Part shown: piece by piece, positions 54,575 through 63,261 of the stretch
Layout of the letters: each line of letters opens with the position of its first letter
Numbering within the stretch: the stretch's first letter is position 1
Source of the DNA: an uncultured Pelagibacteraceae bacterium
Lineage (GTDB): Bacteria > Pseudomonadota > Alphaproteobacteria > Pelagibacterales > Pelagibacteraceae
Assembly (NCBI GenBank): GCA_902606115.1
Contig: CACLFM010000007.1
Coordinates: 1 to 63,261, forward strand
Length of the DNA: 63,261 bases
Direction: 5' to 3'
Made by a program: the position numbers and the translations under genes
The notes under the pieces: generated by a model
Seen by the model: the letters and a program-made list of their open reading frames with translations, nothing else
The model's database searches: none
Told to the model about the DNA's origin: nothing

Positions 54575-57500
54575 AAAATATTTTAATCATTTTAAATTAC
54601 ATACCCAGTATTCAATTTGCGAAGGAGCTATAAAAATTGAGGATTTAGAAAAATATTGCAAAAATAACAAAATTAAATCGATAGGTATCTCAGATACATC
54701 TAATTTATGTGGTGCATTACAATTTTCAGAAACGGTATCAAAGTCAAAAACACAACCAATTATTGGATCTCAAATTAAATTTAAACACAAAGATTTGATC
54801 GGTTTAATACCAATTATAGCAAGAAATTATATAGGATATAAAAATATAGTTAAATTATCTTCTAATTCTTATCTAAGTCACAAAAATTTTAATGAACCTT
54901 TTTGTGAATTTAATGACTTAAATAAATATAAAGATGGTCTTATAATTACATTAGGTAGTTTAAATAGTTTGGTAGGTGATTTATTTAAAAAAGACAGATT
55001 AGGTGAGATAAAAGAAATTTATATTTTTTTAAAAGATTTATTAAAAAATAATTTTTATATAGAAATACAAAGACATAATGATATAAATGAAAAAAATTTA
55101 GAAATATATAATTTAAATTTATCTCATCAATTGAATATTCCTATAATAGCGTCGCATGAAGTATATTATTTAGAAAAAAATTTACATGAAGCACATGATG
55201 CATTAATGTGTATTGGTTCAAAAAATTATATTAATGACAAAAATAGATTAAAACTTTCAGATAATCATTATTTAAAAAATGATGATGAAATGTACAAATT
55301 ATTTTCTGATCTCCCTGAAGCATTAGAAAATAATTTTAATTTACCTTTAAGATGCAATTATAGACCCACTACTTCAAAACCTTTACTACCCAATATTGGA
55401 TCGAAAGAAACTTTTACTGCAGATGACATTATTAAAAAAGAAGCCGAAAAAGGCTTAAAGGAAAGAATCTCAAAAAATTTTAATGGAAATTCTGAGACTA
55501 AATTAAATGAGTATCATACTAGGCTTAATCATGAAATTAATATTATTTGCAAAATGAATTATGCCAGTTATTTTTTAATAGTTTCTGATTATATAAAATG
55601 GGCAAAAGAAAATAATATTCCCGTAGGCCCTGGAAGAGGATCTGGAGCTGGATCGCTTGTTGCTTGGTGTTTATCTATCACAGATGTTGACCCAATAAAA
55701 TTTGATCTAATTTTTGAGAGATTTCTTAATCCTGATAGAATTTCAATGCCAGATTTTGATATTGATTTTTGTGAGGATAAACGAGATTTAGTTTTTGAAT
55801 ATCTAAATAATAAATATCCAGGATCTGTTGCACATATAATTACATTTGGGAAACTTAAAGCACGGATGGTAATTAGAGATGTGGGACGAGTAATGGGTTT
55901 ACCTTATGGATTTGTTGATAGTATTTGCAAGATAATACCTTTCGACCCATCTAGACCAATGAATTTGAGTCAATGTATAAACTCAGAGCCCAAACTTCAA
56001 AAATTAATTAAAGAAGATAAAAGAGTAGAACGACTTATTAATTTATCTTTAAAATTAGAGGGATTAAATAGAAATTTTGCAACTCATGCGGCAGGTGTTG
56101 TAATCGCAGATAAAAATCTTTCTGAAACAGTGCCACTTTACAAAGATCCATCTTCTAACTTATTATTACCATCAACACAATTTGATATGTACTCAGCAGA
56201 AAATGCAGGGCTCATTAAATTTGATTTTTTAGGTTTAAAAACTCTTACAGTTATTAATAAGACACAAGATTTGATAAAAGAAAAGTTCAAAGAATTTGAT
56301 ATTAAAAATATTAAATATAATGATGAAAAAGTATACGACCTACTATCATCTGGTAAAACTATTGGTCTATTTCAACTTGAAAGTTCTGGAATGAGGGAAG
56401 CATTAATGCAGATGAAACCAAACCAGCTAGAAGATATCATAGCACTTGTTGCATTATATAGACCAGGTCCAATGAGCAATATTTCAATTTATAATGATTG
56501 CAAACATGGAAAAAAGGAACCAGATTATTTACATCCAAAATTGAAAAAAATATTAAAACCAACATATGGTGTAATAATTTACCAAGAACAAGTAATGCAA
56601 ATAGCCCAAGCGTTATCTGGTTTTTCTCCTGGTGAGGCTGACTTACTTAGACGAGCTATGGGAAAAAAAAAAAGAGCTGAACTAGAAAGACAAAAAAGTA
56701 GATTTGTTGAGGGTGCATTTAAAAACGGTATAAGCAAAGATATTGCTGCTGGTATATTTTTAAAAATTGAACCATTTGCTGAATATGGGTTTAATAAAAG
56801 TCACGCTGCAGCCTATGCCATAATTGCTTACCAAACTGCATATCTTAAGACCCATTTTCCAAATGAATTTTTTGCAGCATCTATGTCTATGGAACTATCT
56901 AATCAAAAAAAATTAAGTGAATTTTGTGAGGAAATTAAAAGATTAGATATTGAAATTATTAGGCCAGATATAAACAAATGTTTCGCAGATTTTTATTCTG
57001 AAAACAATAATTTTTATTATGCCTTAGGAGCCATTAAAAATGTAGGTTATGAATCTATCTCAAATATAGTAAGTGAGAGAGAAAAAAATGGAAAATTTAA
57101 ATCGATTTCAGATTTTCTGAACAGAGTAAACCCAAAAGACATAAATAAATTACAACTAGAGGGACTCGCTAAAGCAGGTGCTTTTGATAGTATTTTTAAT
57201 AATAGAAGTGCTTTTTATAACTCCATACCTAATATAATTCTCAAATCTAAAAACATATTTGAAAATAAATCACAAAATCAAATTGAATTATTTTCCTCTA
57301 AAGAAAATTTTGACAATCAACAGATTTTTAAAGATGAACCAGAATGGAAATTTCAAGACAAAATGTCAAAAGAGTTTGAAACTATCGGATTCTATTTGTC
57401 AGATCATCCCTTAAATCAATACAAGGATATATTTAATGAATATAACATTACAAAATATTCTGATTTTATTAATGACAGAAACCAGTCAGAAAGTATGGTC

Positions 57501-57959
57501 GCATCAACAATCTTGAAAATTCAAGAAAAAAAAACGCAAAAAGGAACTTCTTATGCAATAATTAAATTTTCTGACTTAGGTGGCGTTTTCGAGTTATTTG
57601 TTTTTTCTGACATTCTTGAGGTTAATAGAGAAAATATTAAAGAAAGTAAATCTGTTATAATTACATTATCAAAAACATTTAATGAAAGTGATCAAAAGAT
57701 AAGGATAAATGTTAAAAAAATTATTCCATTAGACGACATTCTTAATAAACCTATAAACAATTTAAAAATTAAGATTAACAATTTTGAAAATTTTCATTTA
57801 TTATCAAAAATATTGGATACCAAAGGCAATGTTAAGGTTATTTTTGAAGTATTGAAAAATAACAAGAAATTTACCCTTAAATTAAAGAATAAACGATTTG
57901 TAGATAAAAACATTTTAAATTCTATTAAAAATCAAGGTATTTTAGCATCTATTTTTTAA
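54561..57959 (+). CDS. dnaE: DNA polymerase III alpha subunit
   Basis: The replicative polymerase, a DnaE1-type C-family enzyme of 1132 residues. The N-terminal PHP domain begins with FKLHTQYSICEGA. The palm has GPGRGSGAGSLVAW near residues 357-370 and the catalytic PDFDIDFCEDKRD near 399-411, with the third Asp later (LIKFDFLGLKTL near 552-563). FNKSHAAAYAIIAYQTAYLK near 744-763 belongs to the fingers. The OB domain and tail are Lys/Asn-rich. It closes the run that began at nuoA; a promoter for rpsB follows within 10 bases. Confidence 0.96.
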   Translation: MLETKKYFNHFKLHTQYSICEGAIKIEDLEKYCKNNKIKSIGISDTSNLCGALQFSETVSKSKTQPIIGSQIKFKHKDLIGLIPIIARNYIGYKNIVKLSSNSYLSHKNFNEPFCEFNDLNKYKDGLIITLGSLNSLVGDLFKKDRLGEIKEIYIFLKDLLKNNFYIEIQRHNDINEKNLEIYNLNLSHQLNIPIIASHEVYYLEKNLHEAHDALMCIGSKNYINDKNRLKLSDNHYLKNDDEMYKLFSDLPEALENNFNLPLRCNYRPTTSKPLLPNIGSKETFTADDIIKKEAEKGLKERISKNFNGNSETKLNEYHTRLNHEINIICKMNYASYFLIVSDYIKWAKENNIPVGPGRGSGAGSLVAWCLSITDVDPIKFDLIFERFLNPDRISMPDFDIDFCEDKRDLVFEYLNNKYPGSVAHIITFGKLKARMVIRDVGRVMGLPYGFVDSICKIIPFDPSRPMNLSQCINSEPKLQKLIKEDKRVERLINLSLKLEGLNRNFATHAAGVVIADKNLSETVPLYKDPSSNLLLPSTQFDMYSAENAGLIKFDFLGLKTLTVINKTQDLIKEKFKEFDIKNIKYNDEKVYDLLSSGKTIGLFQLESSGMREALMQMKPNQLEDIIALVALYRPGPMSNISIYNDCKHGKKEPDYLHPKLKKILKPTYGVIIYQEQVMQIAQALSGFSPGEADLLRRAMGKKKRAELERQKSRFVEGAFKNGISKDIAAGIFLKIEPFAEYGFNKSHAAAYAIIAYQTAYLKTHFPNEFFAASMSMELSNQKKLSEFCEEIKRLDIEIIRPDINKCFADFYSENNNFYYALGAIKNVGYESISNIVSEREKNGKFKSISDFLNRVNPKDINKLQLEGLAKAGAFDSIFNNRSAFYNSIPNIILKSKNIFENKSQNQIELFSSKENFDNQQIFKDEPEWKFQDKMSKEFETIGFYLSDHPLNQYKDIFNEYNITKYSDFINDRNQSESMVASTILKIQEKKTQKGTSYAIIKFSDLGGVFELFVFSDILEVNRENIKESKSVIITLSKTFNESDQKIRINVKKIIPLDDILNKPINNLKIKINNFENFHLLSKILDTKGNVKVIFEVLKNNKKFTLKLKNKRFVDKNILNSIKNQGILASIF

Positions 57960-57967
57960 TAAAATAC

Positions 57968-57996
57968 TTGCCTTTAAGCTATAAAGTAATTATTAA
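57968..57996 (+). promoter_or_regulatory. Sigma-70 promoter of the rpsB operon
   Basis: TTGCCT (57968-57973) and TATTAA (57991-57996) are 17 bases apart, directly after the dnaE stop. Transcription would start near 58003, just before the structured leader. This is a good match to the sigma-70 consensus and fits a growth-related ribosomal operon. Confidence 0.55.
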
Positions 57997-58004
57997 ACTT
58001 AAAA

Positions 58005-58078
58005 ACTCACACAGTTAGTGGTTTAATACCTCCGGTCCTTAAGTGGAAATAACTGTGGCGGAATAACCGGGAAAAAAT
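58005..58078 (+). ncRNA. rpsB leader RNA with predicted pseudoknot
   Basis: Stem 1 pairs CACAGTTA (58010-58017) with TAACTGTG (58050-58057), an exact 8-bp match. The loop contains CCGGT (58032-58036), which can pair with ACCGG (58066-58070) downstream of the stem, forming an H-type pseudoknot. The second strand lies 8-12 bases before the rpsB ATG, over the place of the ribosome binding site. Ribosomal protein S2 is known to repress its own mRNA through a leader structure in other bacteria, and a structured rpsB leader has been proposed for Pelagibacter. Autoregulation here is inference. Confidence 0.65.
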
Positions 58079-58843
58079 ATGAAAATACCAAACTTATCAA
58101 TCGAACAATTATTAGAAGCAGGAGTACATCTGGGTCATAAAACTCTTAGATGGAATCCTAAAATGAAAAAATACATTTTTGGAAAAAGAGATGCAGTACA
58201 CATTATAGATCTTACACAAACTTTAGAATTAACAAATAAAGCTCTAGAAAAAATATATGAAGTAATTTCTAATAATGGAAAAGTATTATTTATCTCTACA
58301 AAAAAACAAGCATCAGAATCTATAGCAGAATTAGCCAAGTCCACAGGTCAATACTTTGTTAATTATAGATGGCTTGGTGGGATGCTCACTAATTGGGGCA
58401 CCATATCTAATTCAATTAAAAAATTACAAAGAATAGAAATAGATCTAAAAGCAGAAAACCGTGGCTTTACCAAGAAAGAACTTCTTAAAATGGGTATACA
58501 AAGAGATAAACTTCAAAGGTCTTTAGGTGGTATTTCGGAAATGAAAAAAATACCTGATTTAGTTTTTATTATTGACACTAATTATGAGTCTTTAGCAATT
58601 AAAGAGTCTATTAAGCTTAACATTCCTATAATTGCAATTTTAGATACAAATTCAAACCCAGATGGCATTGATTTTCCAATTCCTGGTAACGATGATGCAA
58701 GGAGATCAATTGACTTATATTGTAGCTTGATAAAAGAAACAATAAATAATGCTAACAAAGAATCTCCAAAAGTAGAAGAAAAAAAAATAGTCGATAAACT
58801 CAAAAAAGAAGATAATGCTCTTCCAAACAAAAAGTTAAATTAA
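58079..58843 (+). CDS. rpsB: 30S ribosomal protein S2
   Basis: A 254-residue S2 protein. [19 protein letters not shown] near residues 11-29, [13 protein letters not shown] near 33-45, [10 protein letters not shown] near 97-106 and the C-terminal [29 protein letters not shown] are diagnostic. A Lys/Glu-rich tail follows. It is the first gene of the translation/envelope operon and probably feeds back on its own leader. tsf starts 10 bases later. Confidence 0.97.
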   Translation: MKIPNLSIEQLLEAGVHLGHKTLRWNPKMKKYIFGKRDAVHIIDLTQTLELTNKALEKIYEVISNNGKVLFISTKKQASESIAELAKSTGQYFVNYRWLGGMLTNWGTISNSIKKLQRIEIDLKAENRGFTKKELLKMGIQRDKLQRSLGGISEMKKIPDLVFIIDTNYESLAIKESIKLNIPIIAILDTNSNPDGIDFPIPGNDDARRSIDLYCSLIKETINNANKESPKVEEKKIVDKLKKEDNALPNKKLN

Positions 58844-58853
58844 ACTTTTTAAA

Positions 58854-59705
58854 ATGGCTGATATCGAAAAAATAAAAAAACTGAGATCTTTAAGTGGAGC
58901 TGGTTTTAAAGATTGTAGCTCGGCTTTAGATGATTCTAATGAGGATATTGAAAAAGCAATTGAGATTTTGAGAGTTAGGGGTATTTCTAAAGCTTCAAAA
59001 AAAATGTCAAGATCTGCAAACGAAGGGTTAATTTCAATTTCTGAAAATACTCAACAATCAACTATCTTAGAAATTAATTGTGAAACAGATTTTGTAGCAA
59101 AAAATAATGATTTCATTAATTTTGTCAAAGAGTTAAGTGATATTAACAACGAAGTTAAGTCTGATCGAGAAAAGTTATTATCTTCTAATATGAAAAATAA
59201 CAAAAATGTAAGAGATAATTTATTAGCATTAATAACAAAAATAGGTGAAAAAATTACAATTGGTAGATCTAAAACATTGAACTCCTCAAACTCCAAAATT
59301 TTTAAATACCATCATACTGTTGTTAAAGATAACTTATCAAAATTGGGTGTTTTAGTATCAATCGATACTAATGAAGAATCAGAAAAATTAAAAATTTTTG
59401 GCAAACAACTTAGCATGCATATTGCAGCGTCAAATCCTTTATCAATTGATGTTGAAGGTATAGATCAAGAAGTTTTAAAAAAAGAGGAAGAATTAATTGC
59501 TGAAGAACTTAAGATTTCAGGTAAATCAGATGATATAATAAAAAAAATTAGTTTAGGTAAAATAAATAAATTTAAGGAAGAAAGTTCATTACTAAATCAA
59601 CAATGGGTAATGGAGCCAAAAAAAAAAGTAAAAGATATATTAAAAGAATTAAACATAGAAAAATTAAATATACTTGAATTTTCAAGAATTAAAATTGGTG
59701 AATAA
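58854..59705 (+). CDS. tsf: Elongation factor Ts
   Basis: EF-Ts recharges EF-Tu with GTP. The 283-residue protein has the N-terminal UBA-like part [21 protein letters not shown], the core motif [14 protein letters not shown] near residues 75-88 that displaces Mg from EF-Tu, and the [10 protein letters not shown] segment near 184-193. The stop shares one base with the start of frr (TAATG). In most alphaproteobacteria pyrH lies between tsf and frr; here it does not. Confidence 0.96.
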   Translation: MADIEKIKKLRSLSGAGFKDCSSALDDSNEDIEKAIEILRVRGISKASKKMSRSANEGLISISENTQQSTILEINCETDFVAKNNDFINFVKELSDINNEVKSDREKLLSSNMKNNKNVRDNLLALITKIGEKITIGRSKTLNSSNSKIFKYHHTVVKDNLSKLGVLVSIDTNEESEKLKIFGKQLSMHIAASNPLSIDVEGIDQEVLKKEEELIAEELKISGKSDDIIKKISLGKINKFKEESSLLNQQWVMEPKKKVKDILKELNIEKLNILEFSRIKIGE

Positions 59706-60256
59706 TGTTTGATATAGAAAACTATAATGAGAAGATGAACAAAACTTTGGAAGTTTTTTATAAAGAATTAGGATCTTTACGTACAGGAAGGGCTAATGCA
59801 AATATGCTAGATTTAGTTAAAGTCGATGTGTATGGTCAAAAGATGCCAATTAATCAATTAGCTACAATAACAACACCTGAACCAAGAATGATAAATATAC
59901 AAGTATGGGATTTGAACAATGTTAATTTAATAGACTCTTCAATTAAAAAATCAGAATTAGGATTAAACCCGCAAATAGATGGACAATTAATTAGACTTCC
60001 AATTCCTGACTTAAGTGAGGAGAGAAGAAGTGAGATGAAAAAAATTGTTAAGACTATGGGTGAGAAATGCAAGGTATCGATTAGAAATATAAGACGAGAG
60101 GCAAATGATAACTTAAAAAATTTACTAAAAAGTAAAGACATTTCAGAAGATGATGAAAAAAAAAATGAAAAAGAAATTCAAGTTTTAACTAATAAGCATA
60201 TAGATTTAATAGATGAAAAGGTTTTATCTAAAGAGAAAGAAATAATGACTATATGA
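59705..60256 (+). CDS. frr: Ribosome recycling factor
   Basis: RRF splits post-termination ribosomes with EF-G. The 183-residue protein has the family pattern LGSLRTGRANANMLDLVKVD near residues 22-41, LATITTPEPRMINIQ near 52-66, LNPQIDGQLIRLPIPDLSEERR near 88-109 and the long helical arms at both ends. It overlaps tsf by one base and uppS by four. Confidence 0.97.
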   Translation: MFDIENYNEKMNKTLEVFYKELGSLRTGRANANMLDLVKVDVYGQKMPINQLATITTPEPRMINIQVWDLNNVNLIDSSIKKSELGLNPQIDGQLIRLPIPDLSEERRSEMKKIVKTMGEKCKVSIRNIRREANDNLKNLLKSKDISEDDEKKNEKEIQVLTNKHIDLIDEKVLSKEKEIMTI

Positions 60257-60927
60257 ACCCAATTAGACATGTAGCTATTATCATGGATGGTAATGGTCGT
60301 TGGGGTATAAATAAGGGAAAATCTAGAAACTTCGGACATAAGCAGGGTCTTAAGACTGTTGAAAAAATTATCAAAGAAAGTTTAAAAAAAAGAATAAGGT
60401 ATTTGACATTATACGCCTTCTCCACTGAAAATTGGAAAAGACCCAAACGTGAAATTAAATATCTATTTTCTCTGCTAAACAATTTTCTTTCAAATAAAAT
60501 TAAAGAACTTGATAAAGAAAAAATTAAATTTATCGTGATAGGAAAAAAAAAATTTGATAAAAAGCTGAACAAATTACTAGATTATTCTGAAAAGTTAACG
60601 TCAAATAATAAAAGACTTCAGATTAATCTAGCATTAAATTATGGCTCAAAAAGCGAAATAATGAGTGCAATTAAACTTATTAAAAAAAAGAAATTACTAT
60701 TAAATGAAAAGAATATTACAAATAATCTGTATACAAAAAATATACCTGATCCAGACATTTTAATACGAACAGGAAATAGAAAAAGATTAAGTAATTTTTT
60801 ACTTTGGCAATTAGCGTATTCTGAAATTTTTTTTGAAAAAAAATTATGGCCAGATTTTAATGAGAACGATTATTATAAAATATTAATGTCATTTAAAAAA
60901 ACCAAACGTAACTTTGGAAAAATCTAA
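60253..60927 (+). CDS. uppS: Undecaprenyl diphosphate synthase
   Basis: A cis-prenyltransferase of 224 residues that makes the C55 lipid carrier for peptidoglycan and surface polysaccharides. The catalytic block HVAIIMDGNGRWGINKGK near residues 6-23 holds the essential Asp. LTLYAFSTENWKRP near 49-62 and PDPDILIRTGNRKRLSNFLLWQ near 163-184 are the other substrate sites, and the C-terminal YSEIFF with LWPDF is typical. At 224 residues it is slightly short. It overlaps frr and cdsA. Confidence 0.95.
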   Translation: MNPIRHVAIIMDGNGRWGINKGKSRNFGHKQGLKTVEKIIKESLKKRIRYLTLYAFSTENWKRPKREIKYLFSLLNNFLSNKIKELDKEKIKFIVIGKKKFDKKLNKLLDYSEKLTSNNKRLQINLALNYGSKSEIMSAIKLIKKKKLLLNEKNITNNLYTKNIPDPDILIRTGNRKRLSNFLLWQLAYSEIFFEKKLWPDFNENDYYKILMSFKKTKRNFGKI

Positions 60928-61586
60928 TGAAAAATGAATTAAATAAAAGATTAATAAGTTCAATAATAATTATACCATTAACTTTTTTTTTCATAATTAA
61001 AGGTTCTTACCCATTTAATATTTTTTTATTTGTTTGTCTTTTTATCTCTTTTTATGAGTGGTATTTGATGAGTAAAAGACTGAAATACCATTTATTTGGT
61101 TATATTTTATTATTTATTTCCTTCTATTCTGTTTTTAGTTTAAGAAATGATTTCGGAGATGAGAGTTTAGCTCTTTTTTTATTTGTTCTTTTAATTTGTA
61201 TTTTTACAGACCTTGGAGGATATGTATTTGGTAATATGTTTAAAGGTCCTAAAATCACCAGTATCAGTCCAAATAAAACATATTCAGGAATGATAGGAGG
61301 GTATTTTTGCTCATTTACTATAATTTTATTTGTCCTTATGTACTCGAAATTATTATTTGATGTAAGTTTTAAATGGTCCATTGAAACATTTATATATATA
61401 TTTCTTATATCGACTGTAAGTCAAGTAGGTGATTTAATTATATCATACTTTAAACGTCTATCTAAGATCAAAGATACTGGAAAAATTATTCCAGGACATG
61501 GTGGAATTTTGGACAGAATTGATGGAATGATTTTCGCTTTTCCTTTTTCGTATATAGTTTTTAATTTTAGTAATTTAACTTATTAA
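60927..61586 (+). CDS. cdsA: Phosphatidate cytidylyltransferase
   Basis: CdsA makes CDP-diacylglycerol for phospholipid synthesis. The 219-residue membrane protein has about seven helices and the C-terminal signature VGDLIISYFKRLSKIKDTGKIIPGHGGILDRIDG near residues 167-200, which contains the metal-binding Asp residues. FTDLGGYVFGN near 93-103 is the other conserved block. It shares single bases with uppS and dxr (TAATG on both sides). Confidence 0.95.
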   Translation: MKNELNKRLISSIIIIPLTFFFIIKGSYPFNIFLFVCLFISFYEWYLMSKRLKYHLFGYILLFISFYSVFSLRNDFGDESLALFLFVLLICIFTDLGGYVFGNMFKGPKITSISPNKTYSGMIGGYFCSFTIILFVLMYSKLLFDVSFKWSIETFIYIFLISTVSQVGDLIISYFKRLSKIKDTGKIIPGHGGILDRIDGMIFAFPFSYIVFNFSNLTY

Positions 61587-62755
61587 TGAAAAAAAAAATT
61601 GCAATTTTAGGTTCAACAGGATCTGTAGGAAGACAAACATTAGATGTAATAAGAAAAGATAAAAAAAATTTTGAAATATTACTTCTTACTGCAAATAAAA
61701 ATCATAGGTTACTTCTTAAACAAATAAAAGAATTTAAAGTGAAAAATGTAATCATAACAAATAACAAAAGTTACTTAATTCTTAAAAAAAGATTAAAAAA
61801 AGTTAATATTTTTAACAATTTAGAAAAAATAGATAATATTATTAAATCAAAATTAGATTACACAATGAGCTCAATTTCTGGTTTTGATGGATTAAAGCCC
61901 ACAATTAAGATAATTAAAAAAACTAAAACAATTGCAATAGCAAATAAAGAATCTATTATTTGTGGATGGAGCTTAATCAAAAAACAAATTAATAAACATA
62001 AAACAAAATTTATACCAGTAGACTCAGAACATTTTTCTATTTGGTCAGTTATTAAAGATGCTAATCCCAAAATAATCGACAAAATCATAATTACAGCTTC
62101 GGGTGGACCATTTCTAAATTTAAACAATAAAAATATAAAAAAAACACCTAAACTTGCAACAAATCATCCTAATTGGAAAATGGGTAAAAAAATTTCTACT
62201 GACTCTGCAACTTTAATGAATAAAGTTTTTGAAGTTATAGAAGCAAAAAAAATTTTTAATATAGATTTAGATAAATTTGATATACTGATACATCCTAAAT
62301 CTTATATTCATGCTATTGTAAAATTCAAAAACGGTTTGATTAAATTAGTAGCCCACGACACAGATATGAGAATACCTATATTTAATTCGATATATTGTGA
62401 TTATTACAATCATTTTAAATCTAACAAAGTTAACATTAATCTATTAAATAATCTTAATTTAAATAAAGTTGATAAAAAAAAATACCCACTGATTAATATT
62501 TTAAAAATAGTACCAAAAAAAGATACTTTATTTGAGACCTTATTAGTATCTATCAATGATGAGTTAGTGAGTTTGTTTCTTAATAATAAAATAGGATTTG
62601 ATGATATTTCTATTAAACTTAAGCAAATAATTAACTACAAATTATTCATAAAATACAGGCGTAAAAAGCTACAAAATTTAACACAAATTGAAAAATTAAA
62701 TGAGTTTGTAAGATTGAAAACAAAATCTTTAAGTGTAATATCCAAAACTAAATGA
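61586..62755 (+). CDS. dxr: 1-deoxy-D-xylulose 5-phosphate reductoisomerase
   Basis: Dxr carries out the first committed step of the MEP isoprenoid pathway, which feeds UppS. The 389-residue protein has the NADPH motif GSTGSVGRQTLDV near residues 8-20, AIANKESIICGW near 118-129, the metal-binding PVDSEHFSIW near 144-153, TASGGPFLN near 170-178 and HPNWKMGKKISTDSATLMNK near 193-212. It overlaps bamA by 4 bases. The rseP protease gene usually found between dxr and bamA is absent here. Confidence 0.95.
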   Translation: MKKKIAILGSTGSVGRQTLDVIRKDKKNFEILLLTANKNHRLLLKQIKEFKVKNVIITNNKSYLILKKRLKKVNIFNNLEKIDNIIKSKLDYTMSSISGFDGLKPTIKIIKKTKTIAIANKESIICGWSLIKKQINKHKTKFIPVDSEHFSIWSVIKDANPKIIDKIIITASGGPFLNLNNKNIKKTPKLATNHPNWKMGKKISTDSATLMNKVFEVIEAKKIFNIDLDKFDILIHPKSYIHAIVKFKNGLIKLVAHDTDMRIPIFNSIYCDYYNHFKSNKVNINLLNNLNLNKVDKKKYPLINILKIVPKKDTLFETLLVSINDELVSLFLNNKIGFDDISIKLKQIINYKLFIKYRRKKLQNLTQIEKLNEFVRLKTKSLSVISKTK

Positions 62756-63261
62756 AAAGAATTCTTTTATCGCTGCTATTTTTAACCTTTTTTATATCAG
62801 TTAAAGCTGAAATAATTAATGATGTCAAATTAGAAAACAATATAAGAGTAAGTAAGGAAAGTATTATTTCTTTTGGTAATATAAAACTCGGAATAGATTA
62901 CACCGAAGCTGATATAAATCAAATTTTAGTTGACCTGTACGAGACAAATTTTTTTACAGACGTAAAATTGAAAATTAAAGATAATATCTTAATAATAAAT
63001 GTTAAAGAAAAAAAAATTATTCAAACAGTTTTAATAGAGGGAATTAAGTCTAAAGAAAATACTAAAAAAATTTTAAAAAATTTAAGCTTAAAAGATAAAA
63101 GCCCATTTGACAAATTTAACGCTAAACAAGATCTCATTAAAATAAAAGACTCTTTAAGCAGATCTGGTTATTATTTTGCTAGAGTTGATGTTACAATTAA
63201 AGAAAATAGCAACGATACATTAGATCTTATTTATAATATTGATACTGGTGAAAAAGCATTA
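62752..63261 (+). CDS. bamA: Outer membrane assembly factor BamA, N-terminal part
   Basis: The frame runs from the ATG at 62752 off the window end, giving 170 residues. It has a signal peptide (MKRILLSLLFLTFFISVKA, residues 1-19) and then POTRA-like repeats: the first has the turn YTEADINQILVDLYETNFF followed by DVKLKIKDNILIINVKE, and the second includes SGYYFARVDVTIKE. Its place after dxr matches bamA, the insertase for outer-membrane beta-barrels. The beta-barrel lies beyond the window. POTRA-containing TamA is a less likely alternative. Confidence 0.9.
   Translation, partial: MKRILLSLLFLTFFISVKAEIINDVKLENNIRVSKESIISFGNIKLGIDYTEADINQILVDLYETNFFTDVKLKIKDNILIINVKEKKIIQTVLIEGIKSKENTKKILKNLSLKDKSPFDKFNAKQDLIKIKDSLSRSGYYFARVDVTIKENSNDTLDLIYNIDTGEKAL

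Noticed and set aside
1-63261. CRISPR arrays, insertion sequences, phage genes, toxin-antitoxin pairs
   Set aside because: No regularly spaced repeats, transposase or integrase motifs, or typical paired small toxin and antitoxin genes were found. Long A and T runs are frequent but reflect base composition.

Overview
The window looks like a chromosome segment of a SAR11-type marine alphaproteobacterium (Pelagibacterales). This rests on the very low G+C, almost no intergenic space (many ATGA, TAATG and TTGA stop/start overlaps), alphaproteobacterial gene neighbourhoods (tig-clpP-clpX-lon; nuoA-N followed by birA-coaX-rnj-DUF1467-proS-lolCD-dnaE; rpsB-tsf-frr-uppS-cdsA-dxr-bamA), and a sulfite/organosulfonate module of the kind known from this group. 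No phage, insertion sequence, CRISPR array or rRNA was seen.

Layout. (1) 1-315: tail of a HIT-family protein. (2) 409-8584: a sulfur module. AprM-AprB-AprA (sulfite to APS), an unrecognised 116-aa protein, a 49-aa single-helix ORF and a TauE/SafE sulfite exporter lie on the plus strand. SuyAB (sulfolactate sulfo-lyase, minus strand) and Xsc (sulfoacetaldehyde acetyltransferase, plus strand) diverge from a short shared control region. Together they would release sulfite from C2/C3 sulfonates and either oxidise or export it. (3) 8624-14021: a surface-sugar island with a GT-C type membrane protein, a DegT aminotransferase, a UDP-GlcNAc-2-epimerase-like protein, a left-handed-helix acetyltransferase, a GT2 glycosyltransferase and a CapD-like sugar dehydratase/epimerase. 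(4) 14114-18648, minus strand: an overlapping operon GMC oxidoreductase, TerC, SDR, M23-like protein, FAH/MhpD-like hydratase. It diverges from (5) 18780-24112, plus strand: a TakP-like TRAP transporter (DctP, terminator, DctQ, DctM), an NCS1 permease and a second SDR. Blocks 4 and 5 look like uptake and oxidation of an unidentified organic acid or alcohol.

(6) 24109-27967: small, tightly packed genes on both strands: a secreted peptide, a lipoprotein, a DUF3047 protein, a YbgC thioesterase, a family 5 uracil-DNA glycosylase, a histidine phosphatase, a GT2 enzyme, a 58-aa membrane protein and a DUF1289 protein. (7) 28004-34011: tRNA-Leu, trigger factor, ClpP, ClpX, Lon (protein quality control). 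(8) 34063-34231: tRNA-Val and tRNA-Asp. (9) 34336-57959: one plus-strand run of 22 genes: complex I nuoA-N, then birA, coaX, rnj, DUF1467, proS, lolC/E, lolD, dnaE. (10) 57968 to the end: promoter, a predicted pseudoknotted rpsB leader, rpsB, tsf, frr, uppS, cdsA, dxr and the start of bamA.

Points most worth a second look: an apparent one-base frame interruption in a T9 tract at the start of nuoJ; trigger factor starting 6 nt after the 3' end of a tRNA; a predicted leaderless lon transcript; the rpsB leader pseudoknot; absence of pyrH and rseP from their usual places; the unrecognised protein and repeated octamer inside the sulfite module; and the sugar island. The only stretch over 300 bases without a protein gene (34012-34335) holds the two tRNAs.
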